Positions 23,868-31,991 of a stretch of DNA of 35,977 nt are shown here, in pieces (within the stretch, counting starts at the first letter, position 1; each line of letters opens with the position of its first letter). Made by a program: the position numbers and the translations under genes. The notes below the pieces were generated by a model. That model was not told the origin of the DNA. It worked only from the letters and a program-made list of their open reading frames with translations, and searched no databases. The stretch spans positions 1 through 35,977 of the forward strand of contig JAURHL010000001.1 in NCBI GenBank assembly GCA_030833305.1, read 5' to 3'. Source of the stretch: Acidimicrobiales bacterium. Its GTDB lineage: Bacteria; Actinomycetota; Acidimicrobiia; Acidimicrobiales; Ilumatobacteraceae.

Positions 23868-24881
23868 ATGAACACGACCCCCATCCTGCGCCTCACCGAC
23901 GTGTCGAAATCGTTCGATTCCACGGCGGTTCTCTCGGGTGTCTCCTTCGACGCACCGAGAGGCAGCGTCACCGCCGTTCTCGGTCCGTCCGGACAGGGCA
24001 AGACGACTCTCCTGCGTCTCATCGCGGGCTTCGAGCGCGTCGGCGACGGCCGCATCGAGATCGACGGCGAGGTGGTCGGCTCGTCCGACGTCCACGTGCG
24101 ACCTGACCGGCGCGGCGTCGGCATCGTGCCCCAGGAAGGTGCGCTGTTCCCCCACCTCGACGTGGCGGGCAACGTCGGCTACGGCTTGCCCAAGGGCAGT
24201 CGCGATCGCATCGACGAGATGATCCACCTGGTCGGACTGTCCGGAATGAGTTCACGTCGACCCTCGGAGATCTCGGGCGGCCAGCAACAACGAGTGGCTC
24301 TGGCTCGCGCCTTGGCACCGGCCCCGCACCTGGTCCTCCTCGACGAACCGTTCTCGGCCCTCGATGCCGGACTGCGCGCCGGCATTCGCGACGAGGTGAT
24401 CGGCATCCTTCGTGGTGCCGGCACCACCACGCTCCTGGTCACCCACGATCAGGAGGAGGCGATGTCGATCGCCGACCATGTCGTCGTTCTGCTCGGTGGT
24501 GTGGTGGCGCAGCAAGGAGCACCCACCGACATCTACGAACGCCCGGCGTCGGTGGAGGTGGCGAGATTCATCGGCGACGCGAACCTACTGTCGGCTCGCG
24601 CCGACGGTGGCAGCGTCGGCCACGTCCTGGGGACGCAGGAATGCGATGCTTCACCCGGTCCGGCCACCGTGCTGGTTCGTCCCGAGCAACTGAGCCTGTC
24701 GAGCGACGGTGTTCCCGGCGTGGTCGAGCGTCGCGCGTACTACGGACATGACGGCACCATCGGTGTGCGCCTCGAGAACGGCGAGTTCGTCTCGGTGCGC
24801 GTGAGCGTGAGCGAACTGGCGCCGGTGGGCGCGCGTGTCGGTGTGGTCATGCGCGGACGCGCGACGGTGTTCGCGGGCTGA
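23868..24881 (+). CDS. fbpC: Ferric-iron ABC transporter, ATP-binding protein
   Basis: 337 residues. The ATPase domain has Walker A GPSGQGKT near residue 40, the signature ISGGQQQRVALARALAP, Walker B HLVLLDEPFSALD and the H-loop VTHDQEEAMSIAD. A C-terminal TOBE-like regulatory domain starts near residue 235 (TVLVRPEQLSL). The subfamily is the CysA/PotA/FbpC group. It lies 10 bases after fbpB and ends 8 bases from the convergent acyl-CoA dehydrogenase gene. Confidence 0.91.
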   Translation: MNTTPILRLTDVSKSFDSTAVLSGVSFDAPRGSVTAVLGPSGQGKTTLLRLIAGFERVGDGRIEIDGEVVGSSDVHVRPDRRGVGIVPQEGALFPHLDVAGNVGYGLPKGSRDRIDEMIHLVGLSGMSSRRPSEISGGQQQRVALARALAPAPHLVLLDEPFSALDAGLRAGIRDEVIGILRGAGTTTLLVTHDQEEAMSIADHVVVLLGGVVAQQGAPTDIYERPASVEVARFIGDANLLSARADGGSVGHVLGTQECDASPGPATVLVRPEQLSLSSDGVPGVVERRAYYGHDGTIGVRLENGEFVSVRVSVSELAPVGARVGVVMRGRATVFAG

Positions 24882-24889
24882 GCCGCGAC

Positions 24890-26164
24890 CTACTTCTTGC
24901 GGCCGAATCCGAACAGGTGCTGGCCAACCTTGCGCATCTGGATCTCCTCGGCGCCCTCGGTGATGCGGTAGCGACGGTGGTGTCGGTAGATGTGTTCGAA
25001 GGGCATGTGTCGGCTGTACCCCACCCCGCCGCAGGTTTGCATCGCACGATCGGCGGCGTCGCAACACAGACGGTTGGCGCGGTAGTTGCACATCGCGACG
25101 AGATGGGTGAACTCCATGAAGCCCTCCACGTCGGGACGGTCCGATTTCACCGAGTTGTCCATCATCCAGGCGGTGTAGCGAATCAACTGCCGCAACATGG
25201 CGGCCTCGGTGTGCAGCTCGATGAGCGGGAACTGGATGCCCTGGTTGACCGACAGCTGCTTGCCCCACGTCGTCCGGCCGTTCGCGTAGGCGACCGCTTC
25301 ATCGATGCAGTACTGCGCCGCTCCCAGCGACGACGCCGCCTGCCGGATGCGGTTCTCGTGCACGAAGTGTTGAGCCAGATCCAGGCCGTGATCGAGTCGC
25401 CCGAACAACGCGTTCGCCGGCACCCGAACGTCCTTCATGCTCACTTCGGCGTGATCGGTCGGCATGTTGAACGTCCACCAGAAGAAATCCACCGAGAACC
25501 CTTCGGCATCCGTCGGCACCAGAAACGCCGTGATTCCGTTCGGCGTGCCGGGCTCGCCTGAGGTGCGCGCGAAGATGATGTCGTGGGTGGCGTGATGCAG
25601 GCCGCTGTTCCAGCGTTTCATGCCGTTGATGACCCATTCGTCACCGTCACGAACCGCGGTGGTTTCGAGGAAGGTGGCGTCACTGCCGTGGTTGGGTTCG
25701 GTCAGGCCGAAGGCCAAACGCTTGGTGCCGTCGAGGAATCCCGACATCCACTCCTTCTTCTGTTCCTCGGTGCCGAAGTCGCGCATCATCAACACGGTCG
25801 GGAAGTTGCCCACGATCGACGACTCGTTCTGCAGGTCGTTGTGCAGGCCGAGGCCCTTGGTGGCCAGATGCTCGCGGATGATGGCCATCTCTAGGTTCGA
25901 TGCATTGCGACCGCCGAACTCGGGCGGCAGGGCCAGTCGGAGCCACCCGGCGGCATCGGCACGGCGGCGCATCTCGCGCAGCAGGGCCTCCCATTCGGGG
26001 CGGGGGACGCCGTCGTTGTCGAAGTCGGTGCGGGCCCACTCGCGACGATGGTCGAAGAAGCGCTCGTTGTCGTCGGCCGCCTGCAGGGGCGCGATCTCGC
26101 GTTCGATGAAGGCATCGAGCTCGTCGAGGGTCCGTTGAATCGACTCGGGAATGGCGAAATCCAT
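24890..26164 (-). CDS. Acyl-CoA dehydrogenase (catalytic Glu present)
   Basis: 424 residues with the three-part acyl-CoA dehydrogenase fold: N-terminal helices (about 1-140), the FAD-contacting middle domain (FGLTEPNHGSDATFLETTA, then GDEWVINGMKRWNSG) and the C-terminal helical domain ending RITEGAEEIQMRKVG. Glu403 in that motif aligns with the catalytic base of medium-chain enzymes. An ACAD10/FadE2-like member is likely; chain length and substrate are not readable. I chose the ATG at 26164 because TACGGT lies six bases upstream (leaderless pattern) and the conserved fold starts there; the frame stays open upstream into the intergenic region. It is divergent from a second acyl-CoA dehydrogenase with a shared operator-like palindrome. 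Confidence 0.88.
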   Translation of the reverse strand: MDFAIPESIQRTLDELDAFIEREIAPLQAADDNERFFDHRREWARTDFDNDGVPRPEWEALLREMRRRADAAGWLRLALPPEFGGRNASNLEMAIIREHLATKGLGLHNDLQNESSIVGNFPTVLMMRDFGTEEQKKEWMSGFLDGTKRLAFGLTEPNHGSDATFLETTAVRDGDEWVINGMKRWNSGLHHATHDIIFARTSGEPGTPNGITAFLVPTDAEGFSVDFFWWTFNMPTDHAEVSMKDVRVPANALFGRLDHGLDLAQHFVHENRIRQAASSLGAAQYCIDEAVAYANGRTTWGKQLSVNQGIQFPLIELHTEAAMLRQLIRYTAWMMDNSVKSDRPDVEGFMEFTHLVAMCNYRANRLCCDAADRAMQTCGGVGYSRHMPFEHIYRHHRRYRITEGAEEIQMRKVGQHLFGFGRKK

Positions 26165-26170
26165 GGTGTG

Positions 26171-26176
26171 ACCGTA
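26171..26176 (-). promoter_or_regulatory. Putative leaderless -10 box (TACGGT) for the minus-strand acyl-CoA dehydrogenase
   Basis: TACGGT is followed by six bases and the ATG at 26164; no Shine-Dalgarno is present. Confidence 0.45.
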
Positions 26177-26218
26177 ATCGCCTCCGTTCCGGTCTCGGCA
26201 GGTCGGACGACGCACGGC

Positions 26219-26224
26219 TACTCT
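26219..26224 (+). promoter_or_regulatory. Putative -10 box (TACTCT) of the acyl-CoA dehydrogenase-SDR-crotonase operon
   Basis: TACTCT fits TANNNT and abuts the palindrome at 26224-26244, so the transcription start near 26231 would lie inside that operator. No clear -35 is seen. Confidence 0.35.
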
Positions 26225-26244
26225 TTCTGACGGTTCGTCAGAAA
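26224..26244. promoter_or_regulatory. TetR-type operator palindrome
   Basis: TTTCTGACG and CGTCAGAAA are perfect 9-base inverted arms around GTT. Size and symmetry resemble TetR-family operators that control fatty acid or steroid breakdown genes, and it lies between two divergent acyl-CoA dehydrogenase genes. It differs from the published KstR and KstR2 sites. No regulator gene is in the window. Confidence 0.65.
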
Positions 26245-26283
26245 CGTCACTCCCACCGTCGACCACAGGACCAACGACTCCTC

Positions 26284-27465
26284 ATGACCATCACAGCCGC
26301 CCACCACGCTCCGTTGCCCACCGACGATCGCGAGTTCCGCGACTTGGTGCGCACGTGGTTGCGCGAAAACGTGATCGGAGAATTCGCCGAGTTGCGCGGA
26401 CGAGGCGGACCGGGCGACGAGGAGATCGGCTTCGAGATCCGTGTCGAGTGGGAGAAGGTTCTCGGTCGCGCCGGATGGATCGGGCTCGGGTGGCCCGTCG
26501 AATTCGGCGGACGGGGTGCCACCGTCGACCAACAGATCATCTGGGCCGAGGAGTACGTGCGCGCGCAGGCGCCGGCTCGGACCAATCACATGGGCGAGAA
26601 CCTTCTCGCTCCGACCATCATCGAGTACGGCACGCCCGAACAATGCGAGCGCTTCCTACCCGGCATCCTGCGCGGCGACGAACGTTGGTGTCAGGGTTAC
26701 AGCGAACCGAACGCCGGCAGCGACTTGGCCAACGTGCAAACCAAGGCCCACCTCGACGGTGATCGCTGGGTGATCAACGGCCAGAAGGTCTGGACCTCCT
26801 TGGCGCACGTGAGTCACTGGTGCTTCGTCGTCGCGCGCACCGAGCCCGGTTCGCAACGCCACGCCGGGCTGACCTTCCTGCTCGTGCCCATGGAGCAGCC
26901 GGGCGTCGAAGTTCGCGCCATCCGGCAGATCACCGGTGGTGGCGAGTTCAACGAGACCTTCTTCACCGACGCCGAGACCGAGGCGTCGTTGGTGGTGGGC
27001 CAACCGGGTGCCGGTTGGGGCGTGGCCATGGCGCTGTTGGGTTACGAACGCGGCATCTCCACCTTGGCCCAACAAGTGGGTTTCGAGCGCGAACTCGACG
27101 ACACCATCGCCTTGGCCCGTCGCTTCGGCCGCGCCCACGACCCGGTGTTGCGCCAGAAGTTGGCGCGCGCCCACACCGGCCTGCAACTGCTGAAGCTCAA
27201 CGCGTTGCGGAGCATGTCGGCCAAGGGAGTGCCCGGCCCCGAGGCCAGCATCTCCAAGTTGTTCTGGGGAACGTGGCACCGCGATCTGGGCGAATTGATG
27301 ATGGAGATCATGGGGCCCGCCGGGCTCGTCGCCGAGGCCCTCCCCTACGAACTGACGCTCGAGCAGAAGTTGTTCCTCTTCACGCGGTCCGACACCATCT
27401 ACGGTGGCTCCAACGAGATCCAGCGCAACGTGTTGGGCGAGCGCGTTCTCGGACTTCCGCGCTGA
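26284..27465 (+). CDS. Acyl-CoA dehydrogenase, FadE30-like
   Basis: 393 residues. Family motifs are WCQGYSEPNAGSDLANVQT, GDRWVINGQKVWTSLAH, the hydrophobic RHAGLTFLLVPM and the C-terminal SDTIYGGSNEIQRNVLGERVLGLPR. At the position of the usual catalytic glutamate there is Gly374 (YGGS instead of YEGT), as in several mycobacterial FadE proteins, so the base must come from elsewhere or from a partner subunit. From memory it aligns well with FadE30 of the KstR2 steroid-ring regulon, and the next gene looks like IpdF, its neighbour in mycobacteria. The ATG at 26284 has no strong Shine-Dalgarno. It lies just after a palindromic operator. Confidence 0.87.
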   Translation: MTITAAHHAPLPTDDREFRDLVRTWLRENVIGEFAELRGRGGPGDEEIGFEIRVEWEKVLGRAGWIGLGWPVEFGGRGATVDQQIIWAEEYVRAQAPARTNHMGENLLAPTIIEYGTPEQCERFLPGILRGDERWCQGYSEPNAGSDLANVQTKAHLDGDRWVINGQKVWTSLAHVSHWCFVVARTEPGSQRHAGLTFLLVPMEQPGVEVRAIRQITGGGEFNETFFTDAETEASLVVGQPGAGWGVAMALLGYERGISTLAQQVGFERELDDTIALARRFGRAHDPVLRQKLARAHTGLQLLKLNALRSMSAKGVPGPEASISKLFWGTWHRDLGELMMEIMGPAGLVAEALPYELTLEQKLFLFTRSDTIYGGSNEIQRNVLGERVLGLPR

Positions 27466-27495
27466 CTCACGCCCAACCAACATCACGGGGGAAAC

Positions 27496-28260
27496 ATGTC
27501 GACCAAGGAACCCACGTACGTCACCGGACACGGACTGCTCGCGGGAAAACGGGTGCTCATCACCGCCGCCGCCGGTAGCGGCATCGGTTCGTCCACCGCG
27601 CGTCGCTGCCTCGAGGAGGGCGCTCGTGTCGTCATCAGCGACAAGCACGAGCGACGACTCGCCGAGACCGCCGCGGAGTTGGGGGTGGTCGGGATCCCCT
27701 GCGACGTCACCGACGAGGCCAGCGTGCAGAACCTGTTCGAGACGACAAAGAACGAACTGGGTGGCATCGACGTGCTGGTCAACAACGCGGGCTTGGGCGG
27801 AACGGCCGAACTGCACGAGATGACCGACGACCAGTGGTCGATCGTGCTCGACGTCACCTTGAACGGCACGATGCGCTGCACCCGCGCGGCGCTGAACCTG
27901 ATGTACGCGCAGGGGTCCGGGGTCATCGTGAACAACGCCAGCGTTCTCGGTTGGCGCGCCCAGGCCGGACAGGCGCACTACGCCGCAGCCAAGGCCGGCG
28001 TCATGGCCCTCACGCGATGCGCCGCAATCGAGGCCGGACCCCGCGGTGTGCGCATCAACGCCGTGTCGCCGAGCATCGCCATGCACGCGAACCTGGCCAA
28101 GGTCACCAGCGACGAACTCTTGGCCGAACTGACCCGGCGCGAAGCCTTCGGTCGGTACGCCGAGCCGTGGGAGATCGCCAACGTGATCGTCTTTCTCGCC
28201 AGCGACTACAGCAGTTACATGACCGGCGAGACCATCTCGGTCAGCAGCCAGCACCCATGA
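27496..28260 (+). CDS. Short-chain dehydrogenase/reductase, IpdF-like
   Basis: 254 residues. The cofactor loop is TAAAGSGIG (23-31) and Asp49 follows the second strand, favouring NAD; NNAG lies at 96-99, and the catalytic residues are Ser149, Tyr162 and Lys166 (YAAAK). The sequences GHGLLAGKRVLITAAAGSG and DKHERRLAETAAELG, and the tail SSYMTGETISVSSQHP, resemble mycobacterial IpdF (Rv3559c), which oxidises a hydroxylated steroid-ring CoA intermediate; this rests on memory. GGGGGAA precedes the ATG at 27496. The crotonase ATG overlaps its stop by 4 bases. Confidence 0.86.
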   Translation: MSTKEPTYVTGHGLLAGKRVLITAAAGSGIGSSTARRCLEEGARVVISDKHERRLAETAAELGVVGIPCDVTDEASVQNLFETTKNELGGIDVLVNNAGLGGTAELHEMTDDQWSIVLDVTLNGTMRCTRAALNLMYAQGSGVIVNNASVLGWRAQAGQAHYAAAKAGVMALTRCAAIEAGPRGVRINAVSPSIAMHANLAKVTSDELLAELTRREAFGRYAEPWEIANVIVFLASDYSSYMTGETISVSSQHP

Positions 28261-29003
28261 GCATCGATCTGCACGTCGATGGCGCCGTGGCCGTCATCAC
28301 CATGAATCGTCCCGAGCGCAAGAATGCCTTCACCCGTGAGCAATACGACGCGCTCGGTTCCACGTTGGCGCGTATCGACGCGGACGACGACCTGCGGGTG
28401 GCCGTGCTCACCGGAGCCGGCGCCGCGTTCAGTTCGGGCCAGGACCTGAAAGAGATGGCCGAGATGGCCACGGCGGTCGCCAGCGGAGACACGAACGCGG
28501 GCGGATCGACGGGCGCCGGTGGGTTCACCGTGTTGCTCGACGCCCTCGAGTCGTTCGGCAAGCCGCTCATCGCCGCGGTCAACGGTGTCGCCGTGGGCAT
28601 CGGCATGACCATGTTGCCTTTTTGCGACATCGTGTTGATGGCGCGATCGGCGCGCATGCGCGTTCCGTTCAGCGAACTCGGAGTGCCGCCCGAGGCGGCC
28701 AGCAGCGTGTTGTTCGCCGACCGCGTGGGTTGGCAACGAGCGGCCGAGTTGCTGCTCACCTCGCGATGGATCGACGCCGACGAGGCGGTGACCATCGGCA
28801 TGGCTCTGCGCGTCGAGGACGATGAGTCGTTGATGGATGCCTCCTTGACCTTGGCTCACGAGATCGCCTCGAAATCGGCGTACTCCACTCGCGTGATCAA
28901 GCAGTTGATGGTCGCCGGTCGGGGCGATCGCACCCGCGACGCGCGCGCCCGGGAAGAAGCCTTGTTCAAGGCTCTTTTCCAGGGTGGGGGCTTCGGCGGC
29001 TGA
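28257..29003 (+). CDS. Enoyl-CoA hydratase/isomerase family protein
   Basis: 248 residues of the crotonase fold: MNRPERKNAFTREQY near the start, the oxyanion-hole segment AFSSGQDLKEMAEM and AAVNGVAVGIGMTMLPFCDIVL. The first catalytic glutamate of true hydratases (CEL in the mitochondrial enzyme) is replaced by Met/Thr, while a Glu remains in PFSELGVPPEAAS. This suggests an isomerase or another crotonase reaction rather than standard hydration. It is coupled to the SDR gene by an ATGA overlap and is the last gene of the acyl-CoA operon; folE follows after 36 bases from its own promoter. Confidence 0.87.
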   Translation: MSIDLHVDGAVAVITMNRPERKNAFTREQYDALGSTLARIDADDDLRVAVLTGAGAAFSSGQDLKEMAEMATAVASGDTNAGGSTGAGGFTVLLDALESFGKPLIAAVNGVAVGIGMTMLPFCDIVLMARSARMRVPFSELGVPPEAASSVLFADRVGWQRAAELLLTSRWIDADEAVTIGMALRVEDDESLMDASLTLAHEIASKSAYSTRVIKQLMVAGRGDRTRDARAREEALFKALFQGGGFGG

Positions 29004-29026
29004 GCAGGACCCGCGGAACCCGCCGG

Positions 29027-29032
29027 TAGCGT
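29027..29032 (+). promoter_or_regulatory. Putative leaderless -10 box (TAGCGT) for folE
   Basis: TAGCGT is followed by seven bases and the ATG at 29040; no Shine-Dalgarno is present. It would separate folE from the acyl-CoA operon upstream. Confidence 0.45.
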
Positions 29033-29039
29033 TCCGGTC

Positions 29040-29657
29040 ATGTCCGCGAACCTCGAATCCGCGAGCGAACCGTCCACGTCGACCGAACGCATCGTCGACC
29101 ACGAGCGCGCCGAGCGCGCCGTGCGCGATTTGTTGGAGGCCATCGGCGAGGATCCCACCCGCGAGGGATTGCTCGACACACCCGGACGCGTCGCACGCAT
29201 GTGGGCCGAGGTTCTGAGCGGCACCAACAACGATCCCGACCACCATCTCACCCGCACCTTCGAGATCGAGCACGACGAGATGGTGCTGGTGCGCGACATT
29301 CCGTTCACGTCGGTGTGCGAGCACCACATGCTCCCCTTCAGTGGCACCGCCCACATCGCCTACCTTCCGGGCACGACGGGGCGCTTCACCGGCTTGTCCA
29401 AATTGGCCCGACTCGTCGAGGGTTACTCGCGTCGACTGCAGGTGCAGGAGCGACTCACCAGCCAGTTGGCCGACGCCATGCAGAGCATGCTCGACCCGGT
29501 CGGTGTGCTGGTGGTGGTGGAGGCCGAGCACAGCTGCATGTCGATCCGCGGTGTGCGCAAGCCGGGCGCCAAGACCGTCACCACGGCCGTGCGTGGCATC
29601 TACCGCACCGACTCGTCGGCGCGGGCCGAGGTGATGGCGTTCATCCAAGGACACTGA
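29040..29657 (+). CDS. folE: GTP cyclohydrolase I
   Basis: 205 residues. The zinc site is Cys93 and His96 (SVCEHHMLPF) with Cys166 (AEHSCMSIRGV); GLSKLARLVEGYSRRLQVQERLT is the usual family core. It opens GTP to dihydroneopterin triphosphate, the first step of folate synthesis. The first 15 residues are a variable Ser/Glu-rich tail. The gene lies 7 bases ahead of a Nudix hydrolase, which may act on its product. Confidence 0.95.
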   Translation: MSANLESASEPSTSTERIVDHERAERAVRDLLEAIGEDPTREGLLDTPGRVARMWAEVLSGTNNDPDHHLTRTFEIEHDEMVLVRDIPFTSVCEHHMLPFSGTAHIAYLPGTTGRFTGLSKLARLVEGYSRRLQVQERLTSQLADAMQSMLDPVGVLVVVEAEHSCMSIRGVRKPGAKTVTTAVRGIYRTDSSARAEVMAFIQGH

Positions 29658-29663
29658 GCCCTC

Positions 29664-30200
29664 GTGGGTTTCCCTCATCCCACCATCGACGTGCCCGGTA
29701 ACTGGCCCCTCGTTCGCGCGGAAGTCGAAAATGCGGTCCACCGCGACACCCTCAGTGACGAGTTGTCCCGCGGTTTGAACGGCGACGAGTCCATCGTTTC
29801 CGGACATGTGTGCGCCACCACATGGATCCTCTGTCCCGACGCCACCCACACCCTGCTCGTGAAGCACCCGTCTCTCGGTTGGTCGACACCGGGCGGGCAC
29901 GTGGAACGGGACGAGTCCACGCGCGACGCCGGCTTGCGTGAGTTGGAGGAGGAGACCGGCCTCACCCGATACGACGTGCGCGCGGTGTCGGACGCGCCGA
30001 CTTTCGTGCACGTCACCGACCGTGGCGGTGAACGACCTCATCGACACTGGAACGTGGCGTGGCTCTACGTGGCCGACATGGACGCACCGCTGAGCCCGAT
30101 CGAGGGCGCGCGTTGGTGGCCGGTCGATGCGCTGCCCGAGGGCCCCGCGGACCTGCGGTCGAAGACTCCCGAACTGGTGACCCTGCTCGCGGGTTCGTGA
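29664..30200 (+). CDS. Nudix hydrolase
   Basis: 178 residues with an exact Nudix box at 78-100 (GHVERDE, seven residues, RELEEETG). About 45 residues of helical N-terminus precede the domain. Nudix enzymes cut nucleoside diphosphates linked to another group; the substrate is not readable. Because folE lies directly upstream, a role in removing pyrophosphate from dihydroneopterin triphosphate is an attractive guess. The GTG at 29664 follows the folE stop by 6 bases. It ends four bases before the stop of the convergent amidohydrolase gene. Confidence 0.83.
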   Translation: MGFPHPTIDVPGNWPLVRAEVENAVHRDTLSDELSRGLNGDESIVSGHVCATTWILCPDATHTLLVKHPSLGWSTPGGHVERDESTRDAGLRELEEETGLTRYDVRAVSDAPTFVHVTDRGGERPHRHWNVAWLYVADMDAPLSPIEGARWWPVDALPEGPADLRSKTPELVTLLAGS

Positions 30201-30204
30201 ACCG

Positions 30205-31938
30205 TCAGGCGCGCACGAGGCGACCGGGGCGGGCGCCGGTGTCGGCGCCGTTGCGGCGGGTCACCACACCGTTCACGATGGTGGCCACGTAGCCGGTGGC
30301 CGTCTGCAGCAAACGGGTGCCACCCGCGGGCAGGTCGTCCTCGGCGTGCGGGAAGCCCAGCGTCAAGGCGTCCATGTCGATGATGTTGATGTCGGCCTTC
30401 TTGCCCTCGGCCAGAACACCGCGATCGTGGAAGCCCACCACGTTGGCCGTGTCGTGCGTCTGCACCTTCACCGCCTGCTCGAGCGTGAGCTTGGGCCCGC
30501 GACGACGATCGCGGGCCCAGTGCGTCAGCACGTAGGTGGGGATCGACGCGTCGCAGATCATGCGCACGTGAGCGCCACCGTCGGACAAGCCCGACACCGT
30601 CGCCGGGTGTTGCAACATCTCGTAGATGGCGTCCTGCGAACCACCCACGTAGTTGAAGAACGGCAACATCAGGAACGCTCGACCGTCGTCCTCGTTCAAG
30701 AGGTCGTAGGCGAACGACAACGAGTCCTGACCGTTGGCCTTGGCCATGTTGGACACCAGCAATTCCGGCCCGGGCTCGTAATCGGGCGGGGTGCCCATGG
30801 CGTACATCTTGTCCACCGACATCTGCATGAACGCCCCGATACCGTCGAACTGCTTGGTCGGATCGGCCGGCGCGTCGGTCTCGGCGAGAATACGGGCCTT
30901 CACGTCGCCCCGTCGCAGTTCGGCACGAAGTTCGGGCATCGACAACTTCGATGCCAGGTCCATGAACGTGGGGCGCTTGGAGAAGAAGTGATAACCGTCC
31001 CAACCGATCATCATGCCGAAGGGACGCGCGGCGATCTGCGGGTGCATGCGACCACCCTCGTCGTTGACGCGGTCGACCACGTCGAGGGCCTCGCGCCACG
31101 AATCGGCGTTCAATTCGTTCTGCAACATCGCGAAGGTCACCGGCAATCCGCTGCGCTCGGCCAAACCGGCCATCCAGTCCACCTCACCGAGAAAGACCGG
31201 ACGATCGAACTCCAGGCCCTGCGGGGCCACCTCGAACAATCCACCACCGGCGGCCACCAACGCGTCGGCCATGCCTTGTAGTTCGTCGAGGGCCGCGAAG
31301 GTGCCGGGCACCGGCTCTCCGTCGCGCGCCTTGTGGTTGAGCGTGCGACTGGTGGAAAAACCCACCGCACCCGCTTCGCGCGCCTCGCGCACGATGCGAC
31401 CCATGGCCTCGATGTCGTCGGGAGTGGCGGCCTCGTTGCGCGCGCCACGATCACCCATGACGTAGGCCCGCACCGACGCGTGCGGAACGTACGCGGCCAC
31501 GTCCATGCTGTAGTGACGCGACGCCACGGCATCCAGATATTCGGGGAAGGTCTCCCACGACCACGTGATGCCCTCGTGCAACGCGGTGCCGGGAATGTCT
31601 TCGACACCCTCCATCAATTGCACCAGCCACTCCTCGCGACCCGGACGCACGGGCGCGAAACCGACGCCACAATTGCCCATCACGATGGTGGTGACGCCGT
31701 GACCCGACGTGGGTTCGAGGAGGTCGTCCCACGAGACCTGCCCGTCATAGTGCGTGTGGATGTCGACGAACCCGGGGGTGACGACGCGACCCGTGGCGTC
31801 GATGACCTCGGCCGCCGCCTCGTCGATGGTCGGTGCGATGCGCGCGATGCGACCGCCTCGAACGGCGATGTCGCCCCGGAACCGGGCCGCCCCCGTGCCG
31901 TCGACGATGGTTCCCCCACGAATGATCAGATCGAACAT
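30205..31938 (-). CDS. Amidohydrolase, D-aminoacylase (N-acyl-D-amino-acid deacylase) family
   Basis: 577 residues. The beta-sandwich N-terminus is DLIIRGGTIVDGTG; metal-binding His61 and His63 lie in FVDIHTHYD; Cys90 in VMGNCGVGFAP is the bridging cysteine typical of D-aminoacylases; SDGGAHVRMICD carries the catalytic Asp; and the C-terminal GVLAEGKKADINIIDMDAL closes the sandwich. The length is at the upper end of the family. It likely hydrolyses an N-acyl-D-amino acid or a similar amide; the substrate is unknown. The ATG at 31938 has a strong GGGGGAAG ribosome-binding site and a TAATCT -10 at 31958-31963, back to back with the MoxR promoter. Confidence 0.88.
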   Translation of the reverse strand: MFDLIIRGGTIVDGTGAARFRGDIAVRGGRIARIAPTIDEAAAEVIDATGRVVTPGFVDIHTHYDGQVSWDDLLEPTSGHGVTTIVMGNCGVGFAPVRPGREEWLVQLMEGVEDIPGTALHEGITWSWETFPEYLDAVASRHYSMDVAAYVPHASVRAYVMGDRGARNEAATPDDIEAMGRIVREAREAGAVGFSTSRTLNHKARDGEPVPGTFAALDELQGMADALVAAGGGLFEVAPQGLEFDRPVFLGEVDWMAGLAERSGLPVTFAMLQNELNADSWREALDVVDRVNDEGGRMHPQIAARPFGMMIGWDGYHFFSKRPTFMDLASKLSMPELRAELRRGDVKARILAETDAPADPTKQFDGIGAFMQMSVDKMYAMGTPPDYEPGPELLVSNMAKANGQDSLSFAYDLLNEDDGRAFLMLPFFNYVGGSQDAIYEMLQHPATVSGLSDGGAHVRMICDASIPTYVLTHWARDRRRGPKLTLEQAVKVQTHDTANVVGFHDRGVLAEGKKADINIIDMDALTLGFPHAEDDLPAGGTRLLQTATGYVATIVNGVVTRRNGADTGARPGRLVRA

Positions 31939-31957
31939 GTCTTCCCCCTCGACTCAG

Positions 31958-31963
31958 AGATTA
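31958..31963 (-). promoter_or_regulatory. Putative -10 box (TAATCT) of the amidohydrolase gene
   Basis: TAATCT lies 19 bases ahead of the ATG at 31938, with GGGGGAAG in between, so this gene has a normal short leader, unlike many neighbours. Confidence 0.4.
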
Positions 31964-31978
31964 CAACTCGCACCCCTC

Positions 31979-31984
31979 TAGCCT
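31979..31984 (+). promoter_or_regulatory. Putative leaderless -10 box (TAGCCT) for the MoxR gene
   Basis: TAGCCT is followed by seven bases and the ATG at 31992; no Shine-Dalgarno is present. It uses the same hexamer as ino1. Confidence 0.5.
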
Positions 31985-31991
31985 GTCGTCG

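Noticed and set aside
28215..30047. A 610-codon minus-strand open frame crossing the crotonase, folE and Nudix genes
   Set aside because: It spans three independent, clearly recognised plus-strand genes and their junctions, and its sequence shows no domain.
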